This document shows, piece by piece, positions 24,293 to 34,152 of a stretch of 64,000 nt of DNA; positions within the stretch are counted from its first letter, which is position 1; each line of letters starts with the position of its first letter. The notes under the pieces were generated by a model. It saw nothing but the letters and a program-made list of their open reading frames with translations. It was not told the origin of the DNA and made no database searches. Source of the DNA: Wenzhouxiangellaceae bacterium. GTDB taxonomy: Bacteria; Pseudomonadota; Gammaproteobacteria; Xanthomonadales; Wenzhouxiangellaceae. Both the position numbers and the translations under genes were made by a program. Where the stretch lies: contig JANQPN010000080.1 of the NCBI GenBank assembly GCA_028289455.1, positions 124,001-188,000 of the forward strand, given 5' to 3'.

Positions 24293-25273
24293 CTAGTCAC
24301 GTACATAAGCCGCGCGCAACGCCTGGCTGAGCTGGGTTACCGCCATCGCATACAACGGGCTGCGGTTGTACCTGGTGATGACATAAAAATTCTGCAGACC
24401 CAGCCAGTATTCCGGCCCGTCAGTGCCATCCAGACGGATTACGCTGGCTTTTAAATCATCATCCAGAGCCTGGTCGGTACTGACGCCCATTTCACGTAAT
24501 TCAGCAATGGTACGTGTTGGCTTCAGGTTGCCGTCTACCACCTCACTGATATCACCGGAAATCGTAGCCGGTACGGCAATGGCTGCTCCAGGCTGCCATT
24601 TGTGTTCATGCAGATAGTTAGCCACGCTGGCCAGTGCATCGGCCCTGGAACCCCATAGATCACGCTTGCCGTCAGCATCAAAGTCCACCGCGTATGCCCG
24701 ATAGCTGGAGGGAATAAACTGTCCCAGCCCCATTGCCCCGGCATAGGATCCGGTAACTTCTGTCAGGGAGATATCCTCTTCGCCGGCCAGCCTGACCAGC
24801 TCTTCCAGTTCACCACGGAAAAAAGTACCGCGCGGTTCATAATAAAAACCCAGCGTGACCAGTGCATCCAGTACCCGGTAACTGCCGGTAATTCTGCCGT
24901 AGCTGGTCTCTACACCGGCAATTGCCAGGATAACTTCAGGTGGAATCGCATAGTTATTAGCAATCTGCTGGACCAGATCGGCATGCTCACGCCAGAAGGT
25001 TTTACCTTCTCCAATACGCCGCCCGGTTAAGAAAATCTGACGGTATTCGTGCCAGGGCTTCGCTTCTGCCGGCCGGGTTATTGCATCGATAATGCTCTGT
25101 CGGTATTTACCGTCAGCCAACAGTTCACGCAGTTCATGCGCATCCATTGCATATTCTTCGGCGACTTCAGCAATGAACGTCTCACTCCCGGGGTGCGCTT
25201 CTGCAGGATGCTCAACAGCAATCGTACAGGTAGAGCCCGCCAGCAGCAGGGTTGAGAAAACCAGTTTTTTCAT
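24293..25273 (-). CDS. mltB: Lytic murein transglycosylase B
   Basis: A secreted peptidoglycan lyase of 326 residues. The catalytic Glu is in AGVETSYGRITGSYRVLDAL, and family blocks LGFYYEPRGTFFRGELEEL, GSYAGAMGLGQFIPSSYRAYAVDFDADGKRDLW and WLGLQNFYVITRYNRS are intact. The N-terminus has a signal peptide; the Cys in STCTIAV is not a standard lipobox, so it may be soluble rather than lipid-anchored. It sits between rodA and rlpA, an order common in pseudomonads. Confidence 0.94.
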   Translation of the reverse strand: MKKLVFSTLLLAGSTCTIAVEHPAEAHPGSETFIAEVAEEYAMDAHELRELLADGKYRQSIIDAITRPAEAKPWHEYRQIFLTGRRIGEGKTFWREHADLVQQIANNYAIPPEVILAIAGVETSYGRITGSYRVLDALVTLGFYYEPRGTFFRGELEELVRLAGEEDISLTEVTGSYAGAMGLGQFIPSSYRAYAVDFDADGKRDLWGSRADALASVANYLHEHKWQPGAAIAVPATISGDISEVVDGNLKPTRTIAELREMGVSTDQALDDDLKASVIRLDGTDGPEYWLGLQNFYVITRYNRSPLYAMAVTQLSQALRAAYVRD

Positions 25274-25358
25274 AATAACTATTGCTCCGCGTTATGCTTC
25301 AGCCAAAATGTCCGCCCATGTGTAATAGTGCCGCACCAATATCGAATTTCTGTGTTGT

Positions 25359-26456
25359 TTACCACACTTTTCGATGTCCATGAATTGATAGCAAGATACC
25401 AAACCCGGCTGCCAGGGTAACCGCTGAGGTGCCACCGTAGCTTATCATCGGCAACGGTACGCCGACCACCGGCAGCAGCCCTGCAACCATCGAACTATTG
25501 ACCACCAGATAGACAAAAAAGGTCAATATCAGACTACCGGCCAGCAGCCTGGTATAAGTATCGCGTGCCTGACTGGCGATATACAGCCCGCGCAGGATTA
25601 TTGCGGCATACAAAGCCAGTAATGCAGTAATCCCCAGCCAACCGAATTCCTCGGCAAAAACCGCCAGCACAAAATCGGTATGCGGTTCCGGCAGAAACTC
25701 CAGGTGTGACTGGGTTCCTTCAAGCCAGCCTTTCCCGGCAAAACCGCCAGAGCCTACCGCTGTCATTGACTGTATGACATTCCAGCCATTACCCAGCGGA
25801 TCACTTTCCGGGTCCAGAAAGGTACGGATCCGGTTACGTTGATATTCGTGCAGCAAATGCCATACCAGCGGCACGCTGGCTGCTGCTGCAATGACGGCAG
25901 CGCTCATCACCCGCCAGCTCAGCCCGCTAAGAAAAATAACAAAAACACCACTGGCCAATACCAGAATTGCAGTTCCCAGATCAGGCTGCAGAATGATCAG
26001 AGCGACCGGCACCAGCATCAGTACCAACAGTATCACCAGCATGCCCGGTTTTATCGGCAGGCGGCGGCCGTGCAGGCTCCAGGCCAGCATCATCGGAATG
26101 GCCAGCTTGGCTATTTCTGAAGGTTGAAATCTTATGACGCCCAAGTCCAGCCAGCGTTTGGCTCCCCGCCCTTCCCCCAGGATCAAAACCATCACCAGTA
26201 AGGCCACGCCACCCAGATATAACCATGGAGTCCACAAACGGTACAACGATGGCGGCAACTGACTGATCACCAGCATCAATACCAGTGCCAGCGCATAGCG
26301 AACAGCCTGACGGTACACCAGGTCCATACTTAATTCCCCGGCACTGTAAATAGTAACCAGACCTACCCCCATCAACAGCAAAACCCCCAGCAGCAACCAG
26401 CCATCCAGACGCAGTTGCCGGTTAAGCAAATTAATCCCGGTTGACCAGCGGATCAT
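25359..26456 (-). CDS. rodA: Rod shape-determining protein RodA (SEDS glycosyltransferase)
   Basis: Polytopic inner-membrane peptidoglycan polymerase of the elongasome, partner of PBP2. About ten membrane helices; the SEDS signatures are visible (PSEIAKLAIPMMLAW, LIILQPDLGTAILVLASG, the conserved extracellular segment with GSGGFAGKGWLEGTQSHLEFLPEPHTDFVLAV, and GVPLPMISYGGTSAV). The ATG at 26456 overlaps the mrdA stop (ATGA), which decides against an upstream TTG at 26471. Length 365. Confidence 0.97.
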   Translation of the reverse strand: MIRWSTGINLLNRQLRLDGWLLLGVLLLMGVGLVTIYSAGELSMDLVYRQAVRYALALVLMLVISQLPPSLYRLWTPWLYLGGVALLVMVLILGEGRGAKRWLDLGVIRFQPSEIAKLAIPMMLAWSLHGRRLPIKPGMLVILLVLMLVPVALIILQPDLGTAILVLASGVFVIFLSGLSWRVMSAAVIAAAASVPLVWHLLHEYQRNRIRTFLDPESDPLGNGWNVIQSMTAVGSGGFAGKGWLEGTQSHLEFLPEPHTDFVLAVFAEEFGWLGITALLALYAAIILRGLYIASQARDTYTRLLAGSLILTFFVYLVVNSSMVAGLLPVVGVPLPMISYGGTSAVTLAAGFGILLSIHGHRKVW

Positions 26457-28333
26457 TGGCGTTGTAACCAATCGTCAACCACGGCGGCCGCAACTGGTGC
26501 GGCTGAGCGAGAGCCGGAACCACCATGCTCCACCACGCTGACAACGACGATTTCAGGTTCCTCCACGGGTGCGAAAGCAATAAACAGTGCATGATTCTGC
26601 AATTCCGTGGCCAGCTCTACCGGGTCGATGTCCTCTTCGCCTTCCTTACGGCTGAACACCTGGGCGGTTCCGGTCTTGCCGGCCATCAGATATTGGTCAC
26701 TGGCAATAGCGGTAGCAGTACCGCGTGTACCGTGGATGACATCCTGCATGCCCTGAAGCACTAAATCCCAGTGCGGTTCAGAAAAGCTGATATCAGCCAA
26801 TGGCTGCGCCGAGGCATCTCGCCACAGATGCGGGCTTACACTTTGACCCTGCGTAGCCAGCCTGGCAGTGGCTACCGCCAGCTGCAGCGGCGTGACCACA
26901 TTGAAGCCTTGGCCAATACCTGCGATTACTGTCTCCCCCGGGTACCAGGGCTCACCAAACCTGGCCTGCTTCCACTCCCGGGAAGGCAATATGCCGGTTC
27001 GTTCACCGGCCAGATCAATACCGGTCGCCTGGCCGAAGCCAAATGCACTTAAGCCGTTATGCATACGGTTGATGCCGAGCTCCAGGGCCAGCTGATAAAA
27101 CACCGTATTAACTGACTGCTCCAGGCTCTGCTGCAGATTCACCCAGCCATGGCCACCTCTAAGATAATCCCTGTAGGACCGTGTACTGCCCTCCAGAAAA
27201 TACTCGCCATTGGAAAAATACCGCTTCTCCGCATCGACTAATTCATTGTCCAGCGCTATCAACGCAACAAAAGGCTTCAGTGTCGAACCCGGTACATATT
27301 CCCCCTGCAATACCCGATTAATAAATGGTGCATGTGGTGAATTGAGCAACACGTTATATTCGCGCTGGCTGATGCCGTTGATAAAAGCATTCGGGTCAAA
27401 AGACGGGTTGCTGACCAACGCCAGCACTTCACCGGTTTGTGGAACCAGCGCGATGACTGCACCCGGCGCCTGTCCCAGCGCCAGACTGGCATGCCGCTGC
27501 AATTGCACATCGATGGTCAGATACAGGTTTTCCCCGGCAACCGGCGGTTCTCGCTCCAGCACTTCCACCAACCGGCCCACCACATTGGTTTCTACTTTTT
27601 CATACCCGCTGGTGCCATGCAGCTGGGCTTCATAGTATTGCTCCAGCCCTGACTTGCCGATATGCGTGGTTGCCCGGTAATTTTCCGGCTGCAGCTGCGC
27701 CAGATCATTATCATCAATTCGGCCGACATACCCGACCACATGCGCCAGCAGGCTGGTGAACGGGTAATAACGCGTCAGATAGGGCTGTACCTCAACTCCC
27801 GGCAGAACATGCCGGTCGACTGCAATTCGTGCCACTTCCTGCTCAGTCAGGTTATAACGCAACACAATCGGAGCAAACGCCCGGTGCTCATTTTGCAACC
27901 GGCGGTTAAAACCTTCCATTACGCTATCTGATAATTCAATCTTATCCGCCAGCTTTTCCAGCACACTGTCAAGATCGCTGTTCAGACGCTCACGCACAAT
28001 TTCCAATCGATAGGCAGGCCGGTTGTCAGCGACCACTATGCCGTTTCGGTCAAAAATCAAACCCCTGGTCGGTGGCAGCGCCCTGAGTTTGATACGGTTA
28101 TTATCTGATCTTGCCGCAAAATCCTCATGCTTGGGTATCTGCAGATACCAATACCTGGCCAGCACGCCCAGCAATATCACAACCGTGATAACACCGGCAG
28201 TCAGCAAACGCCGGTTCACCAGAGTGCGTAACTCCACCTGATTGGACAACACGCCATGATCGTCAGACTGACGCCCGGGAACAAGGCCGGCCAGATTGAC
28301 GGTTACCGGATTGGTTTTGCCATTATTGCCCAT
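26453..28333 (-). CDS. mrdA: Penicillin-binding protein 2 (peptidoglycan transpeptidase)
   Basis: Elongation-specific class B PBP. A cytoplasmic tail and one membrane helix (LTAGVITVVILLGVLARYW) lead to the pedestal (RGLIFDRNGIVVADNRP) and transpeptidase domain with Ser 350-x-x-Lys 353 (GSTLKP), a SVN motif in EQSVNTVFYQLA, and KTGTAQ near residue 558. Length 626 is typical. It lies 6 bases behind mreD and is coupled to rodA by a 4-base overlap. Confidence 0.97.
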   Translation of the reverse strand: MGNNGKTNPVTVNLAGLVPGRQSDDHGVLSNQVELRTLVNRRLLTAGVITVVILLGVLARYWYLQIPKHEDFAARSDNNRIKLRALPPTRGLIFDRNGIVVADNRPAYRLEIVRERLNSDLDSVLEKLADKIELSDSVMEGFNRRLQNEHRAFAPIVLRYNLTEQEVARIAVDRHVLPGVEVQPYLTRYYPFTSLLAHVVGYVGRIDDNDLAQLQPENYRATTHIGKSGLEQYYEAQLHGTSGYEKVETNVVGRLVEVLEREPPVAGENLYLTIDVQLQRHASLALGQAPGAVIALVPQTGEVLALVSNPSFDPNAFINGISQREYNVLLNSPHAPFINRVLQGEYVPGSTLKPFVALIALDNELVDAEKRYFSNGEYFLEGSTRSYRDYLRGGHGWVNLQQSLEQSVNTVFYQLALELGINRMHNGLSAFGFGQATGIDLAGERTGILPSREWKQARFGEPWYPGETVIAGIGQGFNVVTPLQLAVATARLATQGQSVSPHLWRDASAQPLADISFSEPHWDLVLQGMQDVIHGTRGTATAIASDQYLMAGKTGTAQVFSRKEGEEDIDPVELATELQNHALFIAFAPVEEPEIVVVSVVEHGGSGSRSAAPVAAAVVDDWLQRQ

Positions 28334-28339
28334 TGTCGA

Positions 28340-28828
28340 TCAGTTCTGCCGCTGGCGCTGATTACTGCGAATTCTGTCCAGCAGCAAAAACACCCAGGGC
28401 CAGACAGCTGCACCGACAAACGGCGACATCCAGTATTCCCAGGTAGGTATTTGTCCAGCCAGCCACAGTACCCACAACTGCAAAATCCGGTCGTTACCCA
28501 GCAGCAGAAAAACAATCAAAGTCATCTGCCAGGGTGGATAAAAACGGATGCGCTGGCGAAACAGCAGCAGCAGGTAAGTCATGATCAGCAGGCTGAGGGC
28601 ATGTTGCCCGAATAAGGTGCCGGTCAATAAATCCAGCAGCAATCCCAGAGCAAATACCATTTCCAGACGGCGGAAATATTTGGCTTCCAGCACCCAGTAA
28701 ATAATCACCAGTGCCACCCAGTAGGGTTTCATCCAGGGCAGTGGAAAAGGCAGTAAAGTGAATACTACTGCAGCCACTACACTGGCGCGCAATAAAGCCT
28801 TTTCATCTTTGAAGATACTGAACTTCAA
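28340..28828 (-). CDS. mreD: Rod shape-determining protein MreD
   Basis: A 162-residue inner-membrane protein with about five helices and the MreD-type P-W-x-x-P-Y-W start of the membrane region (PFPLPWMKPYWVALVIIYWV) and LGLLLDLLTGTLFGQHAL. Place between mreC and mrdA supports the call; MreD links MreC to the elongation complex. Confidence 0.93.
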   Translation of the reverse strand: MKFSIFKDEKALLRASVVAAVVFTLLPFPLPWMKPYWVALVIIYWVLEAKYFRRLEMVFALGLLLDLLTGTLFGQHALSLLIMTYLLLLFRQRIRFYPPWQMTLIVFLLLGNDRILQLWVLWLAGQIPTWEYWMSPFVGAAVWPWVFLLLDRIRSNQRQRQN

Positions 28829-28901
28829 GCTAATGCTCCGCTACCTGGCAGTACCAACCAGCCTGGATGCTGCTTGAACTAATAGGCTCATTGCCATACC
28901 C

Positions 28902-29720
28902 CTAACGTACAACCAGCACTTGCCGGGCCTGATCCATGGCTGCCAGCGGGCGCGCCTGAACCCGCGCGAAGCGATCCGCATCCTGGACCTCTATGGCCAC
29001 TACTTCGGCAACCGGCAGGCCTAATGGAAAGCGCCCGCCAAGCCCTGAAGTCACCAGCAGATCACCCTCAACCAGGTCTGTATTCCGCGGCAGATCGGTA
29101 ATCGCCAGCGTGTGCAGATCACCCGTTCCGTAAGCTATTGTGCGTACACCATTGCGCAGGTTACGTACCGGCAGGGCATGATTGGCATCCGTGATCAGGG
29201 TAACGGTGGCCCCGTTGATGGTCGACTCGGTTACCTGGCCGAACAATCCGGCCTGATCAACCACCGCCATACCAATATCCACGCCCGATGTTGAACCGCG
29301 ATTAATCACGACACGATGTGAAAACGGATCCATGGATACATTGACCAGGTCAGCCAGAATCAATTCCGAAGAAGTCAGCTGCACGCCATCCAGCAATTTA
29401 CGCAGTTCCTGATTTTCCCGGCTGATTGCCTGCAGCTGCAGCAACTCACCCTGCAGACGGACCTGCTCAGCTTCCAATTGTCTTATTCTGTCAGCCAGCT
29501 CGCTCTGTTTGCTGAAATGCGTGAAACCGTCGCTGATAAAACGCTGGGGCCAGTCAAGTGCACGATACAGCGGCATAGTGATATGAGTCGCCTGCTTGCG
29601 CAGCAATTGCAGGTACTGCCCGCGATGATCAACGGACATTAAAAATATCGCCAATATCCCCAGCACCAGCAGGCGCGTGGTGTACGCACCCTGGTCCCGT
29701 TGTTGCTGTGCTGCTGTCAT
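28902..29720 (-). CDS. mreC: Rod shape-determining protein MreC
   Basis: A bitopic protein with a short cytoplasmic head, one membrane helix (TRLLVLGILAIFLMSVD), a coiled coil (about residues 70-110: ELADRIRQLEAEQVRLQGEL) and the periplasmic MreC beta domain (VINRGSTSGVDIGMAVVDQAGLFGQVTE, LVTSGLGGRFPLGLPVAEV). It organises PBP2 and RodA around MreB. Length 272. Confidence 0.96.
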   Translation of the reverse strand: MTAAQQQRDQGAYTTRLLVLGILAIFLMSVDHRGQYLQLLRKQATHITMPLYRALDWPQRFISDGFTHFSKQSELADRIRQLEAEQVRLQGELLQLQAISRENQELRKLLDGVQLTSSELILADLVNVSMDPFSHRVVINRGSTSGVDIGMAVVDQAGLFGQVTESTINGATVTLITDANHALPVRNLRNGVRTIAYGTGDLHTLAITDLPRNTDLVEGDLLVTSGLGGRFPLGLPVAEVVAIEVQDADRFARVQARPLAAMDQARQVLVVR

Positions 29721-29783
29721 AGGTATCGAGAATACCGCCTGTTATCCGGCAGGGTTTCGTCAGCCGACCTATGCGTCAATTGC

Positions 29784-30833
29784 TTATGCCTGTGAGAAAA
29801 ACTCACCCCGGTGCTGATCCATCATTTCCAGGGCCTTGCCGCCGCCGCGTGCCACACAGGTTAGCGGATCATCTGCGATAATCACCGGCAGACCGGTTTC
29901 CTGCATCAGCAGGCGATCCAGACCGCGCAGCAACGCTCCTCCTCCGGTCAGCACAATGCCTGTTTCGGCAACATCGGCGCACAACTCAGGCGGTGTCTGC
30001 TCCAGCGCAGTCTTGACTGCATCGGTTATTCCAGTCAGCGACTCACTCAGCGCTTCCAGCACTTCATTGGAGTTCAGGGTAACCATACGGGGTACCCCTT
30101 CTGCCAGATTCCGGCCGGAGATTTCCAGTTCACGCACTTCCCTGTCCTGTGACGCACAACCAATTTCAATTTTGATCCGCTCAGCGGTGCTTTCACCGAT
30201 CAAGGTGCCGTATGTACGCCGCACATAGTTAATGATTGATTCATCAAAATGATCGCCCCCGATTCGTACAGAACTGGAATACACAATGCCGTTCAGCGAC
30301 AACACTGCCACTTCTGAGGTTCCTCCACCAACGTCCAGGACCATTGAACCGCGTGCCTCATGAATGGGAATGCCGGCGCCTATCGCGGCCGCCATAGGCT
30401 CTTCAATCAAAAACACGTCTCGTGCACCTGCGCCTTCAGCCGACTCTTTGATGGCTCGCCGCTCAACCTGGGTGGAACTGCACGGCACACATACCAATAC
30501 CCTCGGGCTGGGTCGCAGCATGCGCGAGCTGTGCGCTTTTTTGATGAAATGCTGCAGCATTGCCTCAGTCATGGTGAAGTCGGCAATCACACCATCTTTA
30601 AGCGGTCTTACTGTGCGGATGTTACCGGGTGTCCGTCCGAGCATCTGCTTGGCTTCAACGCCTACTGCTGCTACCACCTGGGGCCCGCCGGGTCCACGAT
30701 CCATACGCACTGCCACCACTGACGGTTCATCCAGCACGATACCTTCACCGCGCACAAAAATCAGTGTATTTGCAGTACCCAGATCAATCGATAAATCGTT
30801 GGAAAACAGGCCGCGTAGCCATTTGAAAGCCAT
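29784..30833 (-). CDS. mreB: Rod shape-determining protein MreB
   Basis: Bacterial actin forming membrane-bound filaments that direct elongation. The ATPase-fold motifs are intact: phosphate-1 (SIDLGTANTLIF), phosphate-2 (VLDVGGGTSEVAVLSLNG), the connecting regions and the adenosine motif (IVLTGGGALLRGLD). The amphipathic N-terminus (MAFKWLRGLFSND) anchors it to the membrane. It is the first gene of the mreBCD-mrdA-rodA run; only 63 bases separate it from aguB upstream. Confidence 0.98.
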   Translation of the reverse strand: MAFKWLRGLFSNDLSIDLGTANTLIFVRGEGIVLDEPSVVAVRMDRGPGGPQVVAAVGVEAKQMLGRTPGNIRTVRPLKDGVIADFTMTEAMLQHFIKKAHSSRMLRPSPRVLVCVPCSSTQVERRAIKESAEGAGARDVFLIEEPMAAAIGAGIPIHEARGSMVLDVGGGTSEVAVLSLNGIVYSSSVRIGGDHFDESIINYVRRTYGTLIGESTAERIKIEIGCASQDREVRELEISGRNLAEGVPRMVTLNSNEVLEALSESLTGITDAVKTALEQTPPELCADVAETGIVLTGGGALLRGLDRLLMQETGLPVIIADDPLTCVARGGGKALEMMDQHRGEFFSQA

Positions 30834-30896
30834 ATTTTTAGTTACCTCTGGAAAATCCCCTAATGTACGGTTGCATCAGGTAATAAGCAAGCGTAG

Positions 30897-31754
30897 TCAG
30901 TATGTGGTCAATTTATTGTAAAGTTCCGGACGCCGGTCACGGAACAAACCCCAGCCTGCACGCAAATCCGCCAGCTCCGCCAAATCAAAACGCTGAGTAA
31001 TCACACCTTCCTGATCCCGGGATAACTCAGCTTCAATCTGCCCGTTCCAGCCGGCGATAAACGAGCTGCCGTAAAAACTGACCTCTACTCCACCGTCGCG
31101 TTCCTCTCCAATGCGATTGGCGGCTATTACAGGTGTCATGTTAGCGCCTGCATGACCCTGCATCACCGTTTGCCAATGTGCTTTGGAATCAATCTCCGGC
31201 TCTTCCGGCTCTGAGCCAATGGCGGTTGGATAAAACAGCAGTTCTGCGCCCTGCAAACACAAACTGCGCGCTGCCTCCGGAAACCATTGGTCCCAGCAAA
31301 CAGCTGTTCCTATCGTTGCATAGCGTGTCTGCCACACTTTAAAACCGGTCTCGCCGGGAGTGAAATAAAACTTTTCCTGATACCCAGGGCCATCTGGAAT
31401 ATGTGACTTACGGTAAATGCCTAAATTGCTGCCGTCAGCGTCAATAATCGCCAGCGAATTGAAATAATTTTGTCCGGCACGCTCAAAAAAACTGACCGGC
31501 AGGACCACCTGCAGCTCGGCAGCCAGAGCCGCCATTTGCTCAAGCATGGGGTGCCCTGCAAGTTCCGCCGCCAGACGAAAGTACTCCGGATTTTGTGTTT
31601 TGCAAAAATACCGGTCGCTGAACAATTCCGGCAACAGGATAATCTGGCCACCCTCGGCGGCTGCCTCATGTACCAGCTCAATCGCACGGGAAATATTTTG
31701 CTGGCGTTTGTCCGCACAGGCCATTTGCACCGCGGACACAGATACTGTTGTCAT
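30897..31754 (-). CDS. aguB: N-carbamoylputrescine amidase
   Basis: Nitrilase-superfamily enzyme releasing putrescine, CO2 and ammonia. The start at ATG 31754 has AGGAGGTGG upstream and overlaps the aguA stop as ATGA. The catalytic triad motifs are visible: Glu in LLPELFSDRYFC, Lys in GIYRKSHIPDGPGYQEKFYF, Cys in AVCWDQWFPEAARSLCLQGA. Pairing with agmatine deiminase fixes the substrate assignment. Length 285. Confidence 0.95.
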   Translation of the reverse strand: MTTVSVSAVQMACADKRQQNISRAIELVHEAAAEGGQIILLPELFSDRYFCKTQNPEYFRLAAELAGHPMLEQMAALAAELQVVLPVSFFERAGQNYFNSLAIIDADGSNLGIYRKSHIPDGPGYQEKFYFTPGETGFKVWQTRYATIGTAVCWDQWFPEAARSLCLQGAELLFYPTAIGSEPEEPEIDSKAHWQTVMQGHAGANMTPVIAANRIGEERDGGVEVSFYGSSFIAGWNGQIEAELSRDQEGVITQRFDLAELADLRAGWGLFRDRRPELYNKLTTY

Positions 31755-32764
31755 GTTGTAACCACCTCCTGCGGCTGCTGCTGGGTAATACAATGAATGC
31801 CGCCACCGCCGGCAACTATCGGCAAAGCAGGCTGCTGATATATCACCCGCCCCGGAAACTGTTCGGCCAATATAGCCCGCGCATTGGCGTCATTTTGAGG
31901 CTGTTCAAACGAGGGCATAATCAATGCGCCGTTGCACAAATAGAAATTGACATAAGACAGGGTCAGGCGTTGATCATCACTATTATGTTGCTGCTCAGGT
32001 TGCGGCAGCTCGATTATGTCGAACTTTTTGCCCTGGCTGTCACTGACTGCACATAATCTTTGCCGGGCATCATTAATCAGAGGGTAATTGGCATCCCCGG
32101 AATTTTCACAGCCACTCAGCAAAATCACCCCCGGACTGGCAAAGCAGGCCAGCTCATCAATATGCCCATCGGTATGATCATCCTGCAAACCCTCACCCAG
32201 CCAGACAATTTGTTCAGCACCAGTCAACCGGCCAAGTTCCGATTCAATAAATGCCTTATCTGCACCGGGATTACGGTTGACGTTCAGCAGGCATTGTTCA
32301 GTGGTCAGCAAGTAACCCTGACCGTCACTGTGCAATGCACCGCCTTCAGCAATAATATCGGCGGAAATAAACGGCACGTTAAGGCTTTCGGCAATTCTCT
32401 CCGCCAGGGTCCGATCGTGTCCCCAAGGGCTGAATTTATCCCCCCAACCGTTAAAATTCCAACCGATCGCCTGCAGTTCCCGATTATCCTTGAATACAAA
32501 TGATGGTCCGCTGTCACGTAGCCAGGCATCATCGTAAACCATTACCCGGCAATCGATCTGACTGCTGAGTTGCCGATTTATCCGTGTTTGAGCTGCCGGC
32601 TCGCATAACATTACAACCGGCTCCTGCTCACTGATGCAGTTTGCTACGCGTGCATAAGCAGCCTCAGCTGCCTGCCATCCCTCACCCCAGGTTTGCGCCC
32701 TGGGCCAGGCCATCCAGGTGCGCTGGTGCGGTTCCCATTCAGCCGGAAAACGATATCCAGCCAA
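31751..32764 (-). CDS. aguA: Agmatine deiminase
   Basis: Hydrolyses agmatine to N-carbamoylputrescine and ammonia. The porphyromonas-type PAD fold is shown by MPAEWEPH-like FPAEWEPHQRTWMAWPRA, WLRDSGPSFVF, DGQGYLLTTEQCLLN, DDHTDGHIDELACF and the catalytic Cys in GGGGIHCITQQQP. The start is a TTG one base after the ald stop; no better start is in frame. The order ald-aguA-aguB with tight spacing indicates one operon. Confidence 0.95.
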   Translation of the reverse strand: MAGYRFPAEWEPHQRTWMAWPRAQTWGEGWQAAEAAYARVANCISEQEPVVMLCEPAAQTRINRQLSSQIDCRVMVYDDAWLRDSGPSFVFKDNRELQAIGWNFNGWGDKFSPWGHDRTLAERIAESLNVPFISADIIAEGGALHSDGQGYLLTTEQCLLNVNRNPGADKAFIESELGRLTGAEQIVWLGEGLQDDHTDGHIDELACFASPGVILLSGCENSGDANYPLINDARQRLCAVSDSQGKKFDIIELPQPEQQHNSDDQRLTLSYVNFYLCNGALIMPSFEQPQNDANARAILAEQFPGRVIYQQPALPIVAGGGGIHCITQQQPQEVVTT

Positions 32765-32765
32765 A

Positions 32766-33884
32766 TCAGCTTTTGGCCAGCGCCTGTTCAGGCGTTACAT
32801 ACTCGTAGTTCAGGTCCTGAGCCACTTCCTCATAGGTCACCATACCTCTATGAACATTCAAGCCACGCAGCAAATGGATATCCTGCGATAATGCATCCCG
32901 GCCGAGTTCCGCCAGTTTCAAGGTAAACGGCAAGGTTGCATGATTCAATGCGAAGGTAGAGGTTCGCGCCACCGCTCCTGGCATGTTGGCCACGCAGTAG
33001 TGCACCACGCGTTCTTCGATATAGGTTGGATCAGCATGCGTGGTGGCGCGTGAAGTTTCGAAACACCCGCCCTGATCGATGGCAACATCCACCACAACCG
33101 AGCCGGGGCGCATACCGCGCAGATGCTCTCGTGTAACCAGTTTGGGCGCGGCAGCACCCGGAATCAATACACCGCCGATCACCAGATCAGCGTCGGGAAT
33201 ATGCTGCGCCAGTGAATCCGCATTGGAGTGAACGGTTTCAATCTGACTGCCGAACAATGCGTCAAGGTGTCTTAGTACATCCAGGTTTCTATCCAGCACA
33301 ACCACTCGTGCGCCAACACCAACAGCCATGCGAGTAGCGTTGTAACCCACCACTCCACCGCCAATTACCGTTACCTTGGCCGGTGAAACACCTGGTACGC
33401 CACCCAGCAACACACCACAGCCACCGGATGCTTTTTCCAGACAATGCGCACCGGCCTGAATGGATAGTCGTCCGGCCACTTCCGACATAGGGGCCAGCAA
33501 CGGCAGACGTCCGGAACTGTCGGTAACGGTTTCGTATGCGATACAGGTAGCGCCTGATGCAACCAGATCCTCGGTCTGTGGTGCATCCGGGGCCAGGTGC
33601 AGATAGGTGAACAGGATATGCCGCTCCTCAAGCATTGCCCGTTCAACTGCCTGCGGCTCCTTAACTTTGACAATCATATCTGCTGCAGCAAACACTTCGG
33701 CCGCTGTATCCAGAATCTTCGCACCAACATCAATAAAATGCTGATCGGTAATACTTATGCCTTCACCAGCGCCTGCTTCTACAAACACCTGGTGTCCCCG
33801 GCGGGTTAGCTCCAATACTGCGGCTGGTATCAGCCCGACCCGGTATTCATGATTTTTAATTTCCTTGGGCACACCAATGTGCAT
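32766..33884 (-). CDS. ald: Alanine dehydrogenase
   Basis: NAD-dependent interconversion of L-alanine with pyruvate and ammonia. The ATG at 33884 with GAGGAGA upstream gives the family start MHIGVPKEIKNHEYRVGL. Further blocks: the catalytic His in YLHLAPD, the Rossmann motif VIGGGVVGYNATRMAVGVGA, and the C-terminal TYEEVAQDLN. Length 372. It leads the ald-aguA-aguB operon. Confidence 0.96.
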   Translation of the reverse strand: MHIGVPKEIKNHEYRVGLIPAAVLELTRRGHQVFVEAGAGEGISITDQHFIDVGAKILDTAAEVFAAADMIVKVKEPQAVERAMLEERHILFTYLHLAPDAPQTEDLVASGATCIAYETVTDSSGRLPLLAPMSEVAGRLSIQAGAHCLEKASGGCGVLLGGVPGVSPAKVTVIGGGVVGYNATRMAVGVGARVVVLDRNLDVLRHLDALFGSQIETVHSNADSLAQHIPDADLVIGGVLIPGAAAPKLVTREHLRGMRPGSVVVDVAIDQGGCFETSRATTHADPTYIEERVVHYCVANMPGAVARTSTFALNHATLPFTLKLAELGRDALSQDIHLLRGLNVHRGMVTYEEVAQDLNYEYVTPEQALAKS

Positions 33885-34152
33885 TGCCGTTCTCCTCAAA
33901 ATTCTGGTGTTAACAGGCCTCTTATTGCTGGCCTTTGCTGCAGACCGATCCCCAATTGGTCTATTCTACGCGTTTATCAGCAATTCGTAATCGAAATAAT
34001 CGCTAAACAAGCTCTGATGAACGCTATCAATCCCGCACTCACAAGTGGCAGCACCAGTCTGTCACACTGCTGCGCCGGCAGCATTTTACCGCACCGGAAT
34101 ACCTATGGGGGCATTGTTGCTGCCGTGCTGCATAATTACAGGTCAAACCCTC

